Positions 41,176-50,512 of a DNA stretch of 64,000 nucleotides are shown here, piece by piece. The DNA is taken from assembly GCA_029248335.1 (NCBI GenBank), contig JAQWJM010000026.1:1-64000 (forward strand), read 5' to 3'. The position numbers and the translations under genes were made by a program. This stretch comes from UBA12014 sp029248335. Lineage in GTDB: Bacteria; Planctomycetota; Phycisphaerae; Phycisphaerales; SM1A02. The notes under the pieces are model-generated. The model did no database searches, was not told the DNA's origin, and saw nothing but the letters and a program-made list of their open reading frames with translations. Within the stretch, counting starts at the first letter, position 1. Each line of letters starts with the position of its first letter.

Positions 41176-42534
41176 TCAGGATGCGCCGGCGGCGGTCGCC
41201 GCCTGTCGGAGCCGCTCGCTTTCGGCGGCGAGTTCGTACAACGCGCGGCAGGTGTCGGGGAACGAGGATCGTTCGTCCCGGTCCTGCCGGAGAAAGGCGT
41301 CGAGCCGCGGTCGAAGCGCGATCGCCACGTCGGTCATCGGATTCGAGCCGGCCGCATACGCGCCGATGTTGATCAGCTCCTCGCTTTCGCGATAGGCCGC
41401 GAGCAGTTCGATCACCCGCCGCCGCGCGACCTCGTGGTTCCGTTCGCTCACCTGATCCGCGACCCGGGAGATCGAATCGAGGGGTTCGATCGCGGGAAAG
41501 TGGCCGCGGGAGGCGAGCCGTCGGCTGAGCACCACGTGACCGTCGAGGATTCCCCGGGCGGCGTCGGCCACCGGTTCGTTCATGTCGTCGCCTTCGACCA
41601 GCACGGTGTAGATGCCGGTGATCGAGCCGCCTCCCTCGATCCCACCCGCACGTTCGAGGAGCTGCGGGAGCAGCGAGAACACGGACGGGGTGTAGCCCTT
41701 GGTCGCGGGTTGTTCGCCCGCGGCGAGGCCGATCTGACGCTGGGCCTGCGCGAAGCGGGTCACCGAGTCGACCATCAGCATCACGTCGAGTCCGACATCG
41801 CGGAAGTGTTCCGCGGCGGTGATCGCGGCGGCCATCGCCCGGACCCGGAGGAGCGGACTCTCGTCACCCGTGGCGACGACCACGACCGAGCGGGCCAGGC
41901 CCTCCCCGCCGAGCGCGTCGACGATGAATTCCTTGACTTCTCGCCCACGTTCACCGACCAGGGCGATCACGTTCACGTCGGCGCTGGTCCCGCGGGCGAT
42001 CCCCGAAAGCAGCGTGCTCTTGCCCACGCCTGCGCCGGAGAAGATCCCGATCCGCTGGCCCTTGCCGATGGTGAGGAGACCATCGAGCACCCGCAGACCG
42101 GTGCCGAGCGGCTCGGAGATCATGCCTCTGGCCATCGGATTGAGGATCGGTGGAAAGAGCGGTCGCGGCGTCAATCCCGATGGCGGCGGTCCGCCGTCGA
42201 TCGGGCGGCCGAGTCCGTCGATGACCCGGCCGAGGAGCGCATCCCCCACCATCATCGAATCACTCACCCGCTCGAGATGCACCCGGTCGCCCGGGGAGGT
42301 TCCGGTCGCGCCACCGAGCAGCATCACGATCGCGCGGGTCTCGTCGAAGCCGACGACCTCGCCGAGCACGCCTTCACGGCGCGGGTCGTCGCCGCCGATC
42401 CGGACCACCGAACCGATCGGCACCCGAAAACGCCGGACCAGGACCGTGAGGCCGCGAACCGCGTCGACGGTGCCCACGATCGCGCGGGACTCGAAGCCCC
42501 GGACCGTGTCGACGGCCGCGTCGAGGAACGTCAT
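41176..42534 (-). CDS. fliI: Flagellar export ATPase FliI
   Basis: The 452-aa ATPase of the flagellar type III export system, similar to F-type beta subunits. Walker A is GIFSGAGVGKSTLLSGIA near residue 170, and Walker B is VMLMVDSVTRFAQAQRQIGLAAGEQPATKGYTPSVF, quoted by ends. The PRPLFPPILNPMARG hinge and ITGIYTVLVEGDDMNEPVAD are FliI-like. The start overlaps the fliH stop by four bases (ATGA), as expected for subunits made together. Confidence 0.96.
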   Translation of the reverse strand: MTFLDAAVDTVRGFESRAIVGTVDAVRGLTVLVRRFRVPIGSVVRIGGDDPRREGVLGEVVGFDETRAIVMLLGGATGTSPGDRVHLERVSDSMMVGDALLGRVIDGLGRPIDGGPPPSGLTPRPLFPPILNPMARGMISEPLGTGLRVLDGLLTIGKGQRIGIFSGAGVGKSTLLSGIARGTSADVNVIALVGERGREVKEFIVDALGGEGLARSVVVVATGDESPLLRVRAMAAAITAAEHFRDVGLDVMLMVDSVTRFAQAQRQIGLAAGEQPATKGYTPSVFSLLPQLLERAGGIEGGGSITGIYTVLVEGDDMNEPVADAARGILDGHVVLSRRLASRGHFPAIEPLDSISRVADQVSERNHEVARRRVIELLAAYRESEELINIGAYAAGSNPMTDVAIALRPRLDAFLRQDRDERSSFPDTCRALYELAAESERLRQAATAAGAS

Positions 42535-43331
42535 TCGTCGCCCTCCCCGGTCGTCGGGGAGGAACCGCGGTCCGCATCGGGCTCACCGCTCGACGGCGTG
42601 CTCGACGGCGATTCGAGCAGTTCGGGAAAGAGGCCCTTGACGATCCGCGACATCTGGACGTCCAGTCTCGCGTCGACCTCGCCGTCCCCCGCCGCCGCCA
42701 CGCAGCCACCACGAACGATCGTGTCGTCGGTCTCGAAGACGAGATCGTGGGCCTGACCGGCGCCGGCGATCCCGACGACCTGCTCGAAATGGGACTTCAC
42801 GATCTCGAGGTCCTCGGGGTGCACCCGCAGGCGGATGCCGGTCGCGGACGCGAGCATGTCGATCGCCGCCGCCGCCTGCTCGGCCACCCGGCCCGGATCA
42901 TGCGCGGGCAGTCGTCCCAGCACCCGTTCCGCGATCGCGATCGAGAGTCGAAGCAGATCGCGACGAGCCTCCTCGCGAAGCGTCTCGCGGCCCGCGATGA
43001 ACGCCTCGAGGGAGGCGCTCCAGCCGGTCGAGATCGCCTCCAACCGTTCCTCCATCGACGCCATGGCCTCCGCCCGCCCCTGTTCGTGGCCCGTTTCCAG
43101 TCCGGTCTTCCGGCCTTCCGCCAGCCCCGCCTCGAGCCCTTCGGTACGGCCGGCCTCGGCCGCGTCACCGGTGAGGCGAGCCGCTTCCTCGCGGGCCGCG
43201 TCGATGATCGCGTCCGCTTCGAGCCGAGCCGACGCGACCATGTCCACGGCCTCCCGGCGCACGTCCGCGAGGTCGAGGACGACCGCCGATCCCAGCAGTT
43301 CGCGAGCTTGTGCGTTCTTGACGATCGGCAA
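42531..43331 (-). CDS. fliH: Flagellar assembly protein FliH
   Basis: A 266-aa regulator of FliI that links it to the C-ring. The middle has a GxxxG-type glycine repeat region (GRTEGLEAGLAEGRKTGLETG and GHEQGRAEAM), typical of FliH helices. The C-terminal part (about 130-235) has the V-ATPase subunit-E-like fold, with LRVHPEDLEIVKSHFEQVV and TIVRGGCVAAAGDGEVDARLDVQMSRI. The tail is Ser/Pro-rich and acidic. Direct overlap with fliI supports the call. Confidence 0.9.
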   Translation of the reverse strand: MPIVKNAQARELLGSAVVLDLADVRREAVDMVASARLEADAIIDAAREEAARLTGDAAEAGRTEGLEAGLAEGRKTGLETGHEQGRAEAMASMEERLEAISTGWSASLEAFIAGRETLREEARRDLLRLSIAIAERVLGRLPAHDPGRVAEQAAAAIDMLASATGIRLRVHPEDLEIVKSHFEQVVGIAGAGQAHDLVFETDDTIVRGGCVAAAGDGEVDARLDVQMSRIVKGLFPELLESPSSTPSSGEPDADRGSSPTTGEGDE

Positions 43332-43346
43332 CGGGAATCTCCAGGA

Positions 43347-44387
43347 TCAGACGACCACGTCGCCGCCACCACCACGACCCGCGATCACGATCTCGCCGGC
43401 GTCCTCGAGGCGTCGGACCACGTCGACGATCCGCTGCTGCGCGGTCTCGACGTCGCTCACCCGGACGGGCCCCATGAATTCCATGTCGTCCTTGATCATC
43501 TCGGACGCCCGACTGGACATGTTTCCGAGGATCTTCTCCGTGAGTTCCGGCGACGCCATCTTCAACGCGAGACAGAGCTCGTCGTTCTCGATCTCCTTGA
43601 GCATCCGCTGGATGCCCTTGTCGTCGACGAGCTTGATGTCGTCGAAGACGAACATGAGCCGGCGGATCTCCTCGACCAGATCGGGATCCTCGGTCTCCAC
43701 CCCTTCCATGATCGATCGCTCGGTGTTGCGATCGCACAGGTTGAGGATCTCCGCGACGGTGTCGACGCCGCCGACGCGTTCGGTGGAGTGCATGATCATG
43801 TTGCTCAACCGCGCCTCCAGCCCCCGCTCGACCTCGCGGATCACCTCGGGATTGGTCTGCTCCATGTTCGCGACGCGGCGGACGACCTCGATCTGCCGTT
43901 CCTCCGGGAGCCCGCCGAGGATCTCGGAGGCCTTGTGGTGCGGGAGGTGGCTGACGATGAGCGCGATGGTCTGGGGATGCTCGTCCTGGATGAACGTCAG
44001 CAGGTTCTCGGTCTCGGCCTTCTGCAGGAACGCGAAGGGCGTCCGCTGCACCTGGGTCTGGATCTGCTGGATCACGCGATCCGCGACGCCGCCCTCGAGT
44101 GAATCCTTCAGGAGCCGGGTGGCGTAGTCGAGCCCACCCTCCCGCGCCCAGCCCTGGGCCATCGCGAGTCCGTAGAACTCGTTGACGATCCCCTCGCCAA
44201 GCTGCGAAGGGACGTCGCCCAGCGACGCGAGGGCGCGGGTGACCTCCTCCACCGACTCGGTGGGCAGTTCGCGAAGGATCGCGCCCGCCGCGTCGGGATC
44301 GAGCAGCAGGAGCAGCACCGCGCTCTTCACCACGCCGTCGAGTTCGTCGGCGACGTCGGGGAGCTTCTGTCCCGGTCGGATCGTCAT
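43347..44387 (-). CDS. fliG: Flagellar motor switch protein FliG
   Basis: A 346-aa rotor protein that gives torque through contact with MotA. The N-terminal domain (AVLLLLLDPDAAGAILREL) binds FliF. The middle domain has EHPQTIALIVSHLPHHKASEIL. The C-terminal domain has the charged torque helix region DIKLVDDKGIQRMLKEIENDELCLAL and NMSSRASEMIKDDMEF. Length (family about 330-340) and order after fliF fit. Confidence 0.95.
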   Translation of the reverse strand: MTIRPGQKLPDVADELDGVVKSAVLLLLLDPDAAGAILRELPTESVEEVTRALASLGDVPSQLGEGIVNEFYGLAMAQGWAREGGLDYATRLLKDSLEGGVADRVIQQIQTQVQRTPFAFLQKAETENLLTFIQDEHPQTIALIVSHLPHHKASEILGGLPEERQIEVVRRVANMEQTNPEVIREVERGLEARLSNMIMHSTERVGGVDTVAEILNLCDRNTERSIMEGVETEDPDLVEEIRRLMFVFDDIKLVDDKGIQRMLKEIENDELCLALKMASPELTEKILGNMSSRASEMIKDDMEFMGPVRVSDVETAQQRIVDVVRRLEDAGEIVIAGRGGGGDVVV

Positions 44388-44412
44388 GAGCGTTCGTTCT
44401 CCGGCATCGTGA

Positions 44413-46137
44413 TCAGCCTTCCGTTCTCATCCATCGCCGAAGAAGGGTCGCGACTTCGGTCGGTTCCTTCTTGATCAGTTCATTCAGCTGGTCGAGCATC
44501 TGCTTTCGACGCAGTTCCTCGTCGTCGAGTTCGACGCCGACCAGGGCGGGCGTCACCTCGTCGGCCTCCCCGACCACGACCTGGGCGTCGTCCTCGAGGA
44601 CCGGCGGCACGCCGGCCAGTTCATCGACCGTCGGCATCGTCTCGGGCTCGGACGAGCGGCGAACCATCATGAACATCATCGCGAGCGATGCGAGGGCCAG
44701 TCCCACGAGTCCCGCGTTCTTGAGGGCACGTCCGGAGTCGCCTTCGGTGATTCCCGCGAACGTCTCGACCACCGACGTCGTGTCGGCGGCCTGGAGTGCG
44801 GAATCGCTGGCGAAGGGCATGATCGCGACCTTCACCTCGCCCACGCCGCCCTCCCGCAGGCTCGAATTGTCGACCAGCGGTTCGAGCAGGGCGACGATCT
44901 CGGTCCGGATCCGGGTCTTCTCCAACTCGAGTTCCGCCGCGGTGACCTCGACCGCGGTCTCGCCGTCCGCGAGGGTGCCGTCCGCGTTCGCCCGGATCGC
45001 GGCCTTGACCTCCGCCTCGGAGAGCAGGATCGCGGCGGTGACCTTCACCGGATGATTCGCCCGCTGACTGATGTCGGTCCGGACGCCGGGGACGCCGACC
45101 ACGTTCTCGATCTCCTCGGTCTCGCGAGTCGCGACGTCTACGCCGGACGCGGGATTGCCGTTGATCGACGCCACGCCGCCCATCTGGGCCTGCGCGGTGC
45201 CGGCGTTCGATCGGAATCCGGGTGACCCACCCGCGCCGGCGCCCGCGGGAGTCCGGGACTCGTTGGTCCGCTTCGACCGCTCCGCCTTCACCGGCTTGCC
45301 GATCTGGGTCTTCTGCTCGCTGATGTCCGCGACGAGGATCTGGGCGTTGACGCTGACCATCGCTCGCGGGAACGCCACGCGGACGACCCGCGAAAGCCGG
45401 GCGATCGCATCCCGCTCGAAGTCCCGGACCTTGGAGAGATAGTCGCCGCCGGTGCCGCTTCCATCCTCGCCGAAGGTGTAGGTCCGGCCGTTTCCGCCGT
45501 CGACCACCCTGATGTTGTCGAGTTCGAGATCGTTCTCGACCGCGAGCGCGATGAAGGCGATCGACTCCGCGGTGGATCGATCGAGTTCCCGCGACTTCAT
45601 GCGGACGTTGACGCTGGCTTTCGGCGCCGGCCCGTCGAGCACGAAGGCCTTCCGCTTGCCGGTCGACACGAGGATGTTGACGCTGTCGACACCCTCGATC
45701 ATCCGGATGTTCTTCTCGGCCTCCGCGACCCGGGCACGTCGCCAGGTCTCCTGCATCTCCGATTCGGCCTGCCAGGATCCGGAACCCACCGCCGCCGCCG
45801 CATCGTCGATGGTCGGGGCGAGGCCGTCGTTCTCCAGCATCTCGGTGATCGACCGCTTCTCGCGGACGTCGACCAGGATCACGTCGGTTCCGCCGTCCTC
45901 GACCTCGTAGCCGAGCTCGCGGACCTTGGAGATCGCCGTGGCCTTGTCCTCGATCCGCACCTTGATGGGAGACATCGAAGGCCCCGCGGCATACTGGGAG
46001 ACGAGGAAGAACCCCATCGCCAGGATGATCGCGAGCGAGCCGATGAGCAGGCGGGCCGAGGGCCCGAGCTCGCCGAGTCGACGAGAAAGTTCGGTGATTG
46101 AATCTCGAAATCGCTGCACCACGGGGGAGGCCTCCAT
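44413..46137 (-). CDS. fliF: Flagellar MS-ring protein FliF
   Basis: A 574-aa protein that forms the MS ring in the inner membrane. The first span is near residues 30-50 (LLIGSLAIILAMGFFLVSQ) and the second near 470-490 (AGLVGLALASLAMMFMMV). Ring-building motifs lie between them: VILVDVREKRSI, VDSVNILVS, the FERDAIARLSR helix and the loop with VGVPGVRTD. The tail ends in RKQMLDQLNELIKKEPTEVATLLRRWM, the FliG-binding helix. fliF and fliE are separated by 121 bases that hold a CGGCC-TCCA-GGCCG hairpin (46166-46179). Confidence 0.95.
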   Translation of the reverse strand: MEASPVVQRFRDSITELSRRLGELGPSARLLIGSLAIILAMGFFLVSQYAAGPSMSPIKVRIEDKATAISKVRELGYEVEDGGTDVILVDVREKRSITEMLENDGLAPTIDDAAAAVGSGSWQAESEMQETWRRARVAEAEKNIRMIEGVDSVNILVSTGKRKAFVLDGPAPKASVNVRMKSRELDRSTAESIAFIALAVENDLELDNIRVVDGGNGRTYTFGEDGSGTGGDYLSKVRDFERDAIARLSRVVRVAFPRAMVSVNAQILVADISEQKTQIGKPVKAERSKRTNESRTPAGAGAGGSPGFRSNAGTAQAQMGGVASINGNPASGVDVATRETEEIENVVGVPGVRTDISQRANHPVKVTAAILLSEAEVKAAIRANADGTLADGETAVEVTAAELELEKTRIRTEIVALLEPLVDNSSLREGGVGEVKVAIMPFASDSALQAADTTSVVETFAGITEGDSGRALKNAGLVGLALASLAMMFMMVRRSSEPETMPTVDELAGVPPVLEDDAQVVVGEADEVTPALVGVELDDEELRRKQMLDQLNELIKKEPTEVATLLRRWMRTEG

Positions 46138-46258
46138 GCCATCCGTCGTGTTTCACGGGTTGTCCCGGCCTCCAGGCCGCGTTCGTCATCCTGACAAGCG
46201 CCCTGGACCGGTTTCCCTTTCGGCGGCCGGGAGTGGAATCCGGCCGACGAAGGGTGTG

Positions 46259-46582
46259 TCACACCCGCACGTTCTTCACCTCGTCGTACGCATCGACGAG
46301 CTTGTTCCTCACGGCGAGAAGCATCCGGAAGGCGGTGTCCGCCGTCTCCGTCGCGACGATGACCTGGTCGAGGGAAGCCTCGCCCGTCACCGCATCGATC
46401 TTGACCTGCTCAGCGTTCTGCTGAAGCCGGTCGACTTCGGCGATCTGGTTCATCAGATCGGTCTTGAAGTCGGCCCCACCGACGGCGCTTCGACCGTTGG
46501 CGGGCGTACCAAGCCCCTTCACACCGGGGGCGGCGATGCCCTGGGTCGGGTTGTTCGAGACGAGTCCGAGCGGATCACTCAT
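46259..46582 (-). CDS. fliE: Flagellar hook-basal body complex protein FliE
   Basis: The 107-aa adaptor that joins the MS ring to the rod. The C-terminal half has the family core DQVIVATETADTAFRMLLAVRNKLVDAYDEV, where the LxVRNKLxxAYxE pattern is diagnostic. The N-terminus is flexible and Gly/Pro-rich. It lies between flgC and fliF as in Bacillus and most other flagellar operons. Confidence 0.94.
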   Translation of the reverse strand: MSDPLGLVSNNPTQGIAAPGVKGLGTPANGRSAVGGADFKTDLMNQIAEVDRLQQNAEQVKIDAVTGEASLDQVIVATETADTAFRMLLAVRNKLVDAYDEVKNVRV

Positions 46583-46612
46583 GACGGAAGTCCTGAAAGG
46601 GGGAACTGATCA

Positions 46613-46996
46613 TCACGCAAGTACGCGAAGACCTGCATCGATCATCGACCGGGTGGCCTCCACGGCCTGAATGTTGGCTTCATACGCTCGAAGCGCCTCG
46701 ATCCCATCGACCATCGCGGTCGCGTAGTCCACGGCCGGGTAGTAGACGAAACCGTCTTCGCGGGCCGCGGGATTGTCGGGATCCTTGACCGGGTTGAACA
46801 TGGGGAGCCGATCGACCCCCGCCACGTGGACGCCGAGGGGGTTCCCGGAATCGGGGTCGCCGGCCTCGAATCGGACCTGCATCACCTCGAACTCCGGGGT
46901 CCGCTGGTTGGCGAGATTCGCCGTGACCGCGTCCATCCGGACCCGTTGGGCCTGGAGACCGGAACCTGCGATGTCGAATGCGCCGTAGATGCTCAT
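46613..46996 (-). CDS. flgC: Flagellar basal-body rod protein FlgC
   Basis: A 127-aa proximal rod protein. The N-terminus has GAFDIAGSGLQAQRVRMDAV followed by TANLANQRTPEFEVMQVRF, the rod family motif with a slightly changed NxANxxT core. The C-terminal helix ends YATAMVDGIEALRAYEANIQAVEATRSMIDAGLRVL, quoted by its ends. The short middle and length (about 135 usual) fit FlgC. It follows flgB by 39 bases. Confidence 0.94.
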   Translation of the reverse strand: MSIYGAFDIAGSGLQAQRVRMDAVTANLANQRTPEFEVMQVRFEAGDPDSGNPLGVHVAGVDRLPMFNPVKDPDNPAAREDGFVYYPAVDYATAMVDGIEALRAYEANIQAVEATRSMIDAGLRVLA

Positions 46997-47035
46997 GCCG
47001 AATGCTCCATCGTCCTGAAGTCAATGCCTGTGAAG

Positions 47036-47476
47036 TCAGGGTCGTTCACGAATCGCCGCTCGAAGAATGTCATGGGACTTCCGAAAGAGCTCGCTGGCGA
47101 ACCGGAACGTCATCGCGTTCTCCGTCAACCCCTGCATGAGCTGTTCCAGATTGCGGTCGTTCCCGTCGTGGTAGAGCAGATTGTCCCCCTGCGCCACCGG
47201 CCGAAGTTCGATGGAACGGTCCGAGAAGCGGATTCCCGCCCGGTCCTCGAACACCCCCGCCCCCTGCGAGACCATGTCGATTCCCGAGCGTTCCCGGTCG
47301 CGGGCCGCCCGCATCGCCGCTTGAAACTCGGAAACGGGGACATCGCGCGTGCGATAGCCCGGGGTGTCGATGTTCGAGATGTTGTCCTGAAGGAGTTCAT
47401 TCCGCTTCCACGAGAACTGCATCAACCGCTCGAGATACGGCAGCGCCCCCGACCCGTCGATGCCGCCACTGCTCAT
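47036..47476 (-). CDS. flgB: Flagellar basal-body rod protein FlgB
   Basis: A 146-aa proximal rod protein. The motif is LLQDNISNIDTPGYRTRDV near residues 28-46 and the C-terminal helix is MQGLTENAMTFRFASELFRKSHDILRAAI. It opens the structural part of the motility operon. The ribosome-binding site is exceptional: GGAGGTGATC (47478-47487) precedes the ATG by one base, ten bases in a row that match the anti-Shine-Dalgarno consensus. A weak sigma-54-like site lies upstream (47510-47525). Confidence 0.95.
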   Translation of the reverse strand: MSSGGIDGSGALPYLERLMQFSWKRNELLQDNISNIDTPGYRTRDVPVSEFQAAMRAARDRERSGIDMVSQGAGVFEDRAGIRFSDRSIELRPVAQGDNLLYHDGNDRNLEQLMQGLTENAMTFRFASELFRKSHDILRAAIRERP

Positions 47477-47509
47477 CGATCACCTCCATGGGGTCGCGCA
47501 GAATTCGCC

Positions 47510-47525
47510 TGCAGACGCCGATCCT
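47510..47525 (-). promoter_or_regulatory. Weak sigma-54-type promoter candidate before flgB
   Basis: On the minus strand AGGATCG-N4-CTGCA has the required GG and GC dinucleotides ten bases apart. It lies about 35-50 bases before the flgB ATG, in the 85-base gap after the regulator gene. It matches the consensus TGGCACG-N4-TTGCA at roughly two thirds of positions, so it is only a candidate. Confidence 0.25.
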
Positions 47526-47561
47526 GCGCGGGTCGCCGAGTTGAATTTGCGCTCTTCGCCC

Positions 47562-49022
47562 TCAAAGGTCGGCCTCCACGATCTGGTCTTCCTTCCACTT
47601 CTTGAGCTTCAGCCCGAGGGTCCGGACCCCGATGCCGAGCGCCTTCGCCGAACGCTGCCGATGGCCGCCGTTCCGACGCAGGGTCGCGACGATCGTCTCC
47701 CGCTCGATGTCCGCGAGCGTGAGTTCACCGTCGCAGGCGAGCCACGCCTGGGCGGTCCCGATCGCGTGATCACCGTCCTTGACCTCGGTGGTCGAGGACG
47801 AAAGCCCGGCCTGCACCCCACCGATCACGGTCGACTGCTCCGCACCCGCGGCGAGCCAGGGCGCGATCAGCGAACCCGGGATCTCATCGGTGGTCGCCAG
47901 CACCGACGCCCGCTCGCAGATGTTCTGAAGCTCGCGAACGTTGCCGGGCCAGCCATATCGCTCGAGCACCGAAACGGCGTTCCGATCCAGCGATCTGGCC
48001 GCACGTCCCTCGCGGGCGGCGACCGCTCGGAGGAAGTGCGACGAAAGCGATTCGATGTCCTCGGTGCGATCCCGCAACGCCGGCATCTCGATCGGAAGCA
48101 CGTTGAGCCGGAAGAACAGGTCGCCTCGGAACCGCCCCGCATCGACCTCGGCCGCGAGATCGCGGTTGGTCGTCGCGATCAACCGGACGTCGACGGTCTG
48201 CGTGGTGCTGGATCCCACCCGCTCGAAGCTTCGTTCCTGAAGCACCCGGAGGAGCTTCGCCTGCAGCTCCGGCGGGATCTCACTGATCTCGTCGAGCAGC
48301 AGGGTGCCCCCGTCCGCGAGTTCGAAACGCCCCTTGCGAAGCCGATCCGCGCCGGTGAAGGCCCCCTTCTCATGACCGAAGAGTTCGCTTTCGAGCAGGC
48401 TCGCGGAGAGCGCCGCACAGTTGATGGCGAGGAACGGCGCGTCGCGCCGGGGGCTCGCCGCATGGATCGCTCGGGCCGCGACCTCCTTGCCGGTTCCACT
48501 CTCGCCGTTGATCAGGACGGTGCCGTGGCTGTCCGCGATCCTGCCGAGCCGATCCCGGACCTCGGTCATCGCCGGACCGTCGCCGATCATCTCGCCCGCA
48601 TCGGCGACGGGCGTCGTCGGCGCGACCGCGGCCCGCAGGACCTGGTTCTCCGTCCGAAGCCGACCGTGCTCGATCGCCCGGTCGACCGCGATCATGAGTT
48701 CGTCACCGCTGAACGGCTTGGTCACGTAGTCGAAGGCGCCTTCGCGCATCGCCTCCACCGCGGTCTCGATGGTGGCGTAGGCCGTCATCAGCACCACCGG
48801 AAGGTCCTCGTCGATCCGGCGGATCGCCGCGAGCAGTTCGATCCCGCTCATGCCGGGCATCTGCAGGTCGGTGACGACCACCGCCGGCTTCTTCTCGGCC
48901 AGCTTGGCCAGCGCGGTCTCGCCGTCCGGGGCGCCGATCACCGCGTGCCCCTTCCGCCCGAGGATCGTCGCGACGCTGTCACGCATCAGTTCCTTGTCGT
49001 CGACTACGAGAATCTTCGCCAT
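47562..49022 (-). CDS. Sigma-54-dependent response regulator (NtrC family, FlgR/FlrC-like)
   Basis: A 486-aa activator with three domains. A receiver domain (1-120) has the phosphorylation site Asp52 (VVVTDLQMPGMSG). An AAA+ domain (about 140-375) has Walker A GESGTGKEVAARAI and the sigma-54 contact loop GHEKGAFTGAD. Walker B is GGTLLLDEISEIPPELQ and sensor II is YGWPGNVRELQN. A Fis-type helix-turn-helix end follows (ATLRRNGGHRQRSAKALGIGVRTLGLKL). It should switch on sigma-54 promoters when phosphorylated, probably by the kinase encoded 45 bases upstream. Its place directly before flgB suggests control of motility. Confidence 0.92.
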   Translation of the reverse strand: MAKILVVDDKELMRDSVATILGRKGHAVIGAPDGETALAKLAEKKPAVVVTDLQMPGMSGIELLAAIRRIDEDLPVVLMTAYATIETAVEAMREGAFDYVTKPFSGDELMIAVDRAIEHGRLRTENQVLRAAVAPTTPVADAGEMIGDGPAMTEVRDRLGRIADSHGTVLINGESGTGKEVAARAIHAASPRRDAPFLAINCAALSASLLESELFGHEKGAFTGADRLRKGRFELADGGTLLLDEISEIPPELQAKLLRVLQERSFERVGSSTTQTVDVRLIATTNRDLAAEVDAGRFRGDLFFRLNVLPIEMPALRDRTEDIESLSSHFLRAVAAREGRAARSLDRNAVSVLERYGWPGNVRELQNICERASVLATTDEIPGSLIAPWLAAGAEQSTVIGGVQAGLSSSTTEVKDGDHAIGTAQAWLACDGELTLADIERETIVATLRRNGGHRQRSAKALGIGVRTLGLKLKKWKEDQIVEADL

Positions 49023-49067
49023 CCATGGCCTCCATCGGGTGTCAAGACCCGACTCGTTCCTGTGATC

Positions 49068-50057
49068 TCAGGCCGCGCCTCGGCCCGAGTTGTCCCTGAC
49101 CCGCCGCCGTACGGCGCCTTCGAGGGACCGCCCATCCTCATCCTCCACCGTCGCGTCGTCGCCGGGGGCGACGCCTGCGATCGGCAGTGACAGTCTCATG
49201 ATCGTTCCAGGCTCCGCATCGAGCACGTCGAGCCGACCGCCGTGGGCGTCGACGATCCGGTGCACGATCGCCAGCCCGAGCCCGGTCCCCTCCGCCCGCG
49301 TCGTGAAGAACGGATTGAACATCCGCTCCCGGACCTCACCGGGAATGCCGGGCCCGGTGTCGCGGATCTCGAAGACCGCGTGCCGAACCACGCCACGCTC
49401 GGGATCCCGCAGTTCACGTCGGTCGAGTCCGATCTCCAGGCGACGCGGACCATCGACCGCCGACATCGCCTCGCACGCGTTCCGCACCAGGTTGAGGAGC
49501 GACTGCTCGAGCAGCGACGCGTCCGCGACGATTCGGATCTCCTCGTCGATCGCGAGATCCACGTCGATTCCATGGGCGTCGACCAGGTCCTCGGCGTGCG
49601 CGACCGCGGCGAGCACGATCTCCGCGGGCCTGACCGCATCCGGCCGCACCCGGGTGTCCCGGGCGAACGACAGGACGTCGCCGACGATGAGGTCGAGCCG
49701 CGACACCGCACGGGAGACGCGACCGCAGAGTTCGAGTTCACCGGGCCGGTCCGCGAGATCCTCGGTCAGCACTTCGAGGTTGAGGGCGATCGCCCCGAGC
49801 GGATTGCGGATCTCGTGGGCGATGCCCGCCGCCATCTCGCCCAGCGCCGCGAGTTGTCGCGAGCGACGAAGCCGACGATGGGTCTCGTCGAGCTCGACCT
49901 TGAGCGACGCGACCTCGTCGCGAAGCGAGGCATGGGTGGCCTCGAGCCGACTCGTGACGTCGTTGAAACTCTGCATCAGATCGGCGAAGTCGTTCGCGTC
50001 GATCGGCGCGGAGGCGCGGGTGTCGGTCAGGTCGGCGTTGGTCTCGATGGTGCTCAT
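49068..50057 (-). CDS. Soluble sensor histidine kinase, FlrB-like
   Basis: A 329-aa kinase without a membrane span or signal peptide. The N-terminal 70 residues are a helical coiled-coil linker. The phospho-accepting His81 is in GEMAAGIAHEIRNPLG. The ATP domain carries the N box LLNLVRNACEAM, G1 DTGPGIPG and G2 GTGLGLAIVHRI. It probably phosphorylates the response regulator encoded next. Cytoplasmic kinases of this type (FlrB, FlgS) sense the assembly state of the flagellar base. The ATG shares one base with the stop of the gene upstream. Confidence 0.9.
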   Translation of the reverse strand: MSTIETNADLTDTRASAPIDANDFADLMQSFNDVTSRLEATHASLRDEVASLKVELDETHRRLRRSRQLAALGEMAAGIAHEIRNPLGAIALNLEVLTEDLADRPGELELCGRVSRAVSRLDLIVGDVLSFARDTRVRPDAVRPAEIVLAAVAHAEDLVDAHGIDVDLAIDEEIRIVADASLLEQSLLNLVRNACEAMSAVDGPRRLEIGLDRRELRDPERGVVRHAVFEIRDTGPGIPGEVRERMFNPFFTTRAEGTGLGLAIVHRIVDAHGGRLDVLDAEPGTIMRLSLPIAGVAPGDDATVEDEDGRSLEGAVRRRVRDNSGRGAA

Positions 50058-50512
50058 CAGGCTTGATCCGCCAGATCCCGCCGATGTCCGGCGGATTCGG
50101 GATTTCCCGATCGATACGCGCGTCCCACCCGGCCCGCGAGCGTGATCTTCTCGAGTTCGATCCTCGATCGCTCGCCCTCGGTCCGGGCAAGCTCGAGCGA
50201 CTCCGCGTCCCGGGCCTCGATCTCGGAGGCGAGCCGCTCCGCCACGCCGAGGCGTTCGAGCAGCCGCTCGTCCATCGTCCCCGCGACCTCGCGGGCCATG
50301 GCCTCGAACGCGGCCGCGTCGTTCACCAGCGATTCCACGATCGTGGCACGCTCCGTGAGCATGCGATCCAGTCCGCCGAAGTGCTTTCGACGGATCGCTT
50401 CGGACTGCCGAACGGCCAGCGTCAACACCGCTTCCAGACGTTCGATCCGTGATTCGACCGCCGCACGGACGCGATCGGTCACCGGCCCGGTCTTCGATGC
50501 GTCATCACTCAT
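50057..50512 (-). CDS. FlgN-like helical protein, candidate flagellar chaperone
   Basis: A 151-aa protein that is nearly all alpha helix and charged (AAVESRIERLEAVLTLAVRQSEAIRRKHFGGLDRML, quoted by ends, and ERLASEIEARDAESLELART). The length, helix-only make-up and place in the flagellar operon fit FlgN, the chaperone for hook-filament junction proteins. Family identity is too low to be sure. The start is the ATG at 50512 (MSDDASKTG), in an ATGA overlap with the gene before it. A general coiled-coil adaptor is the alternative. Confidence 0.5.
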   Translation of the reverse strand: MSDDASKTGPVTDRVRAAVESRIERLEAVLTLAVRQSEAIRRKHFGGLDRMLTERATIVESLVNDAAAFEAMAREVAGTMDERLLERLGVAERLASEIEARDAESLELARTEGERSRIELEKITLAGRVGRAYRSGNPESAGHRRDLADQA

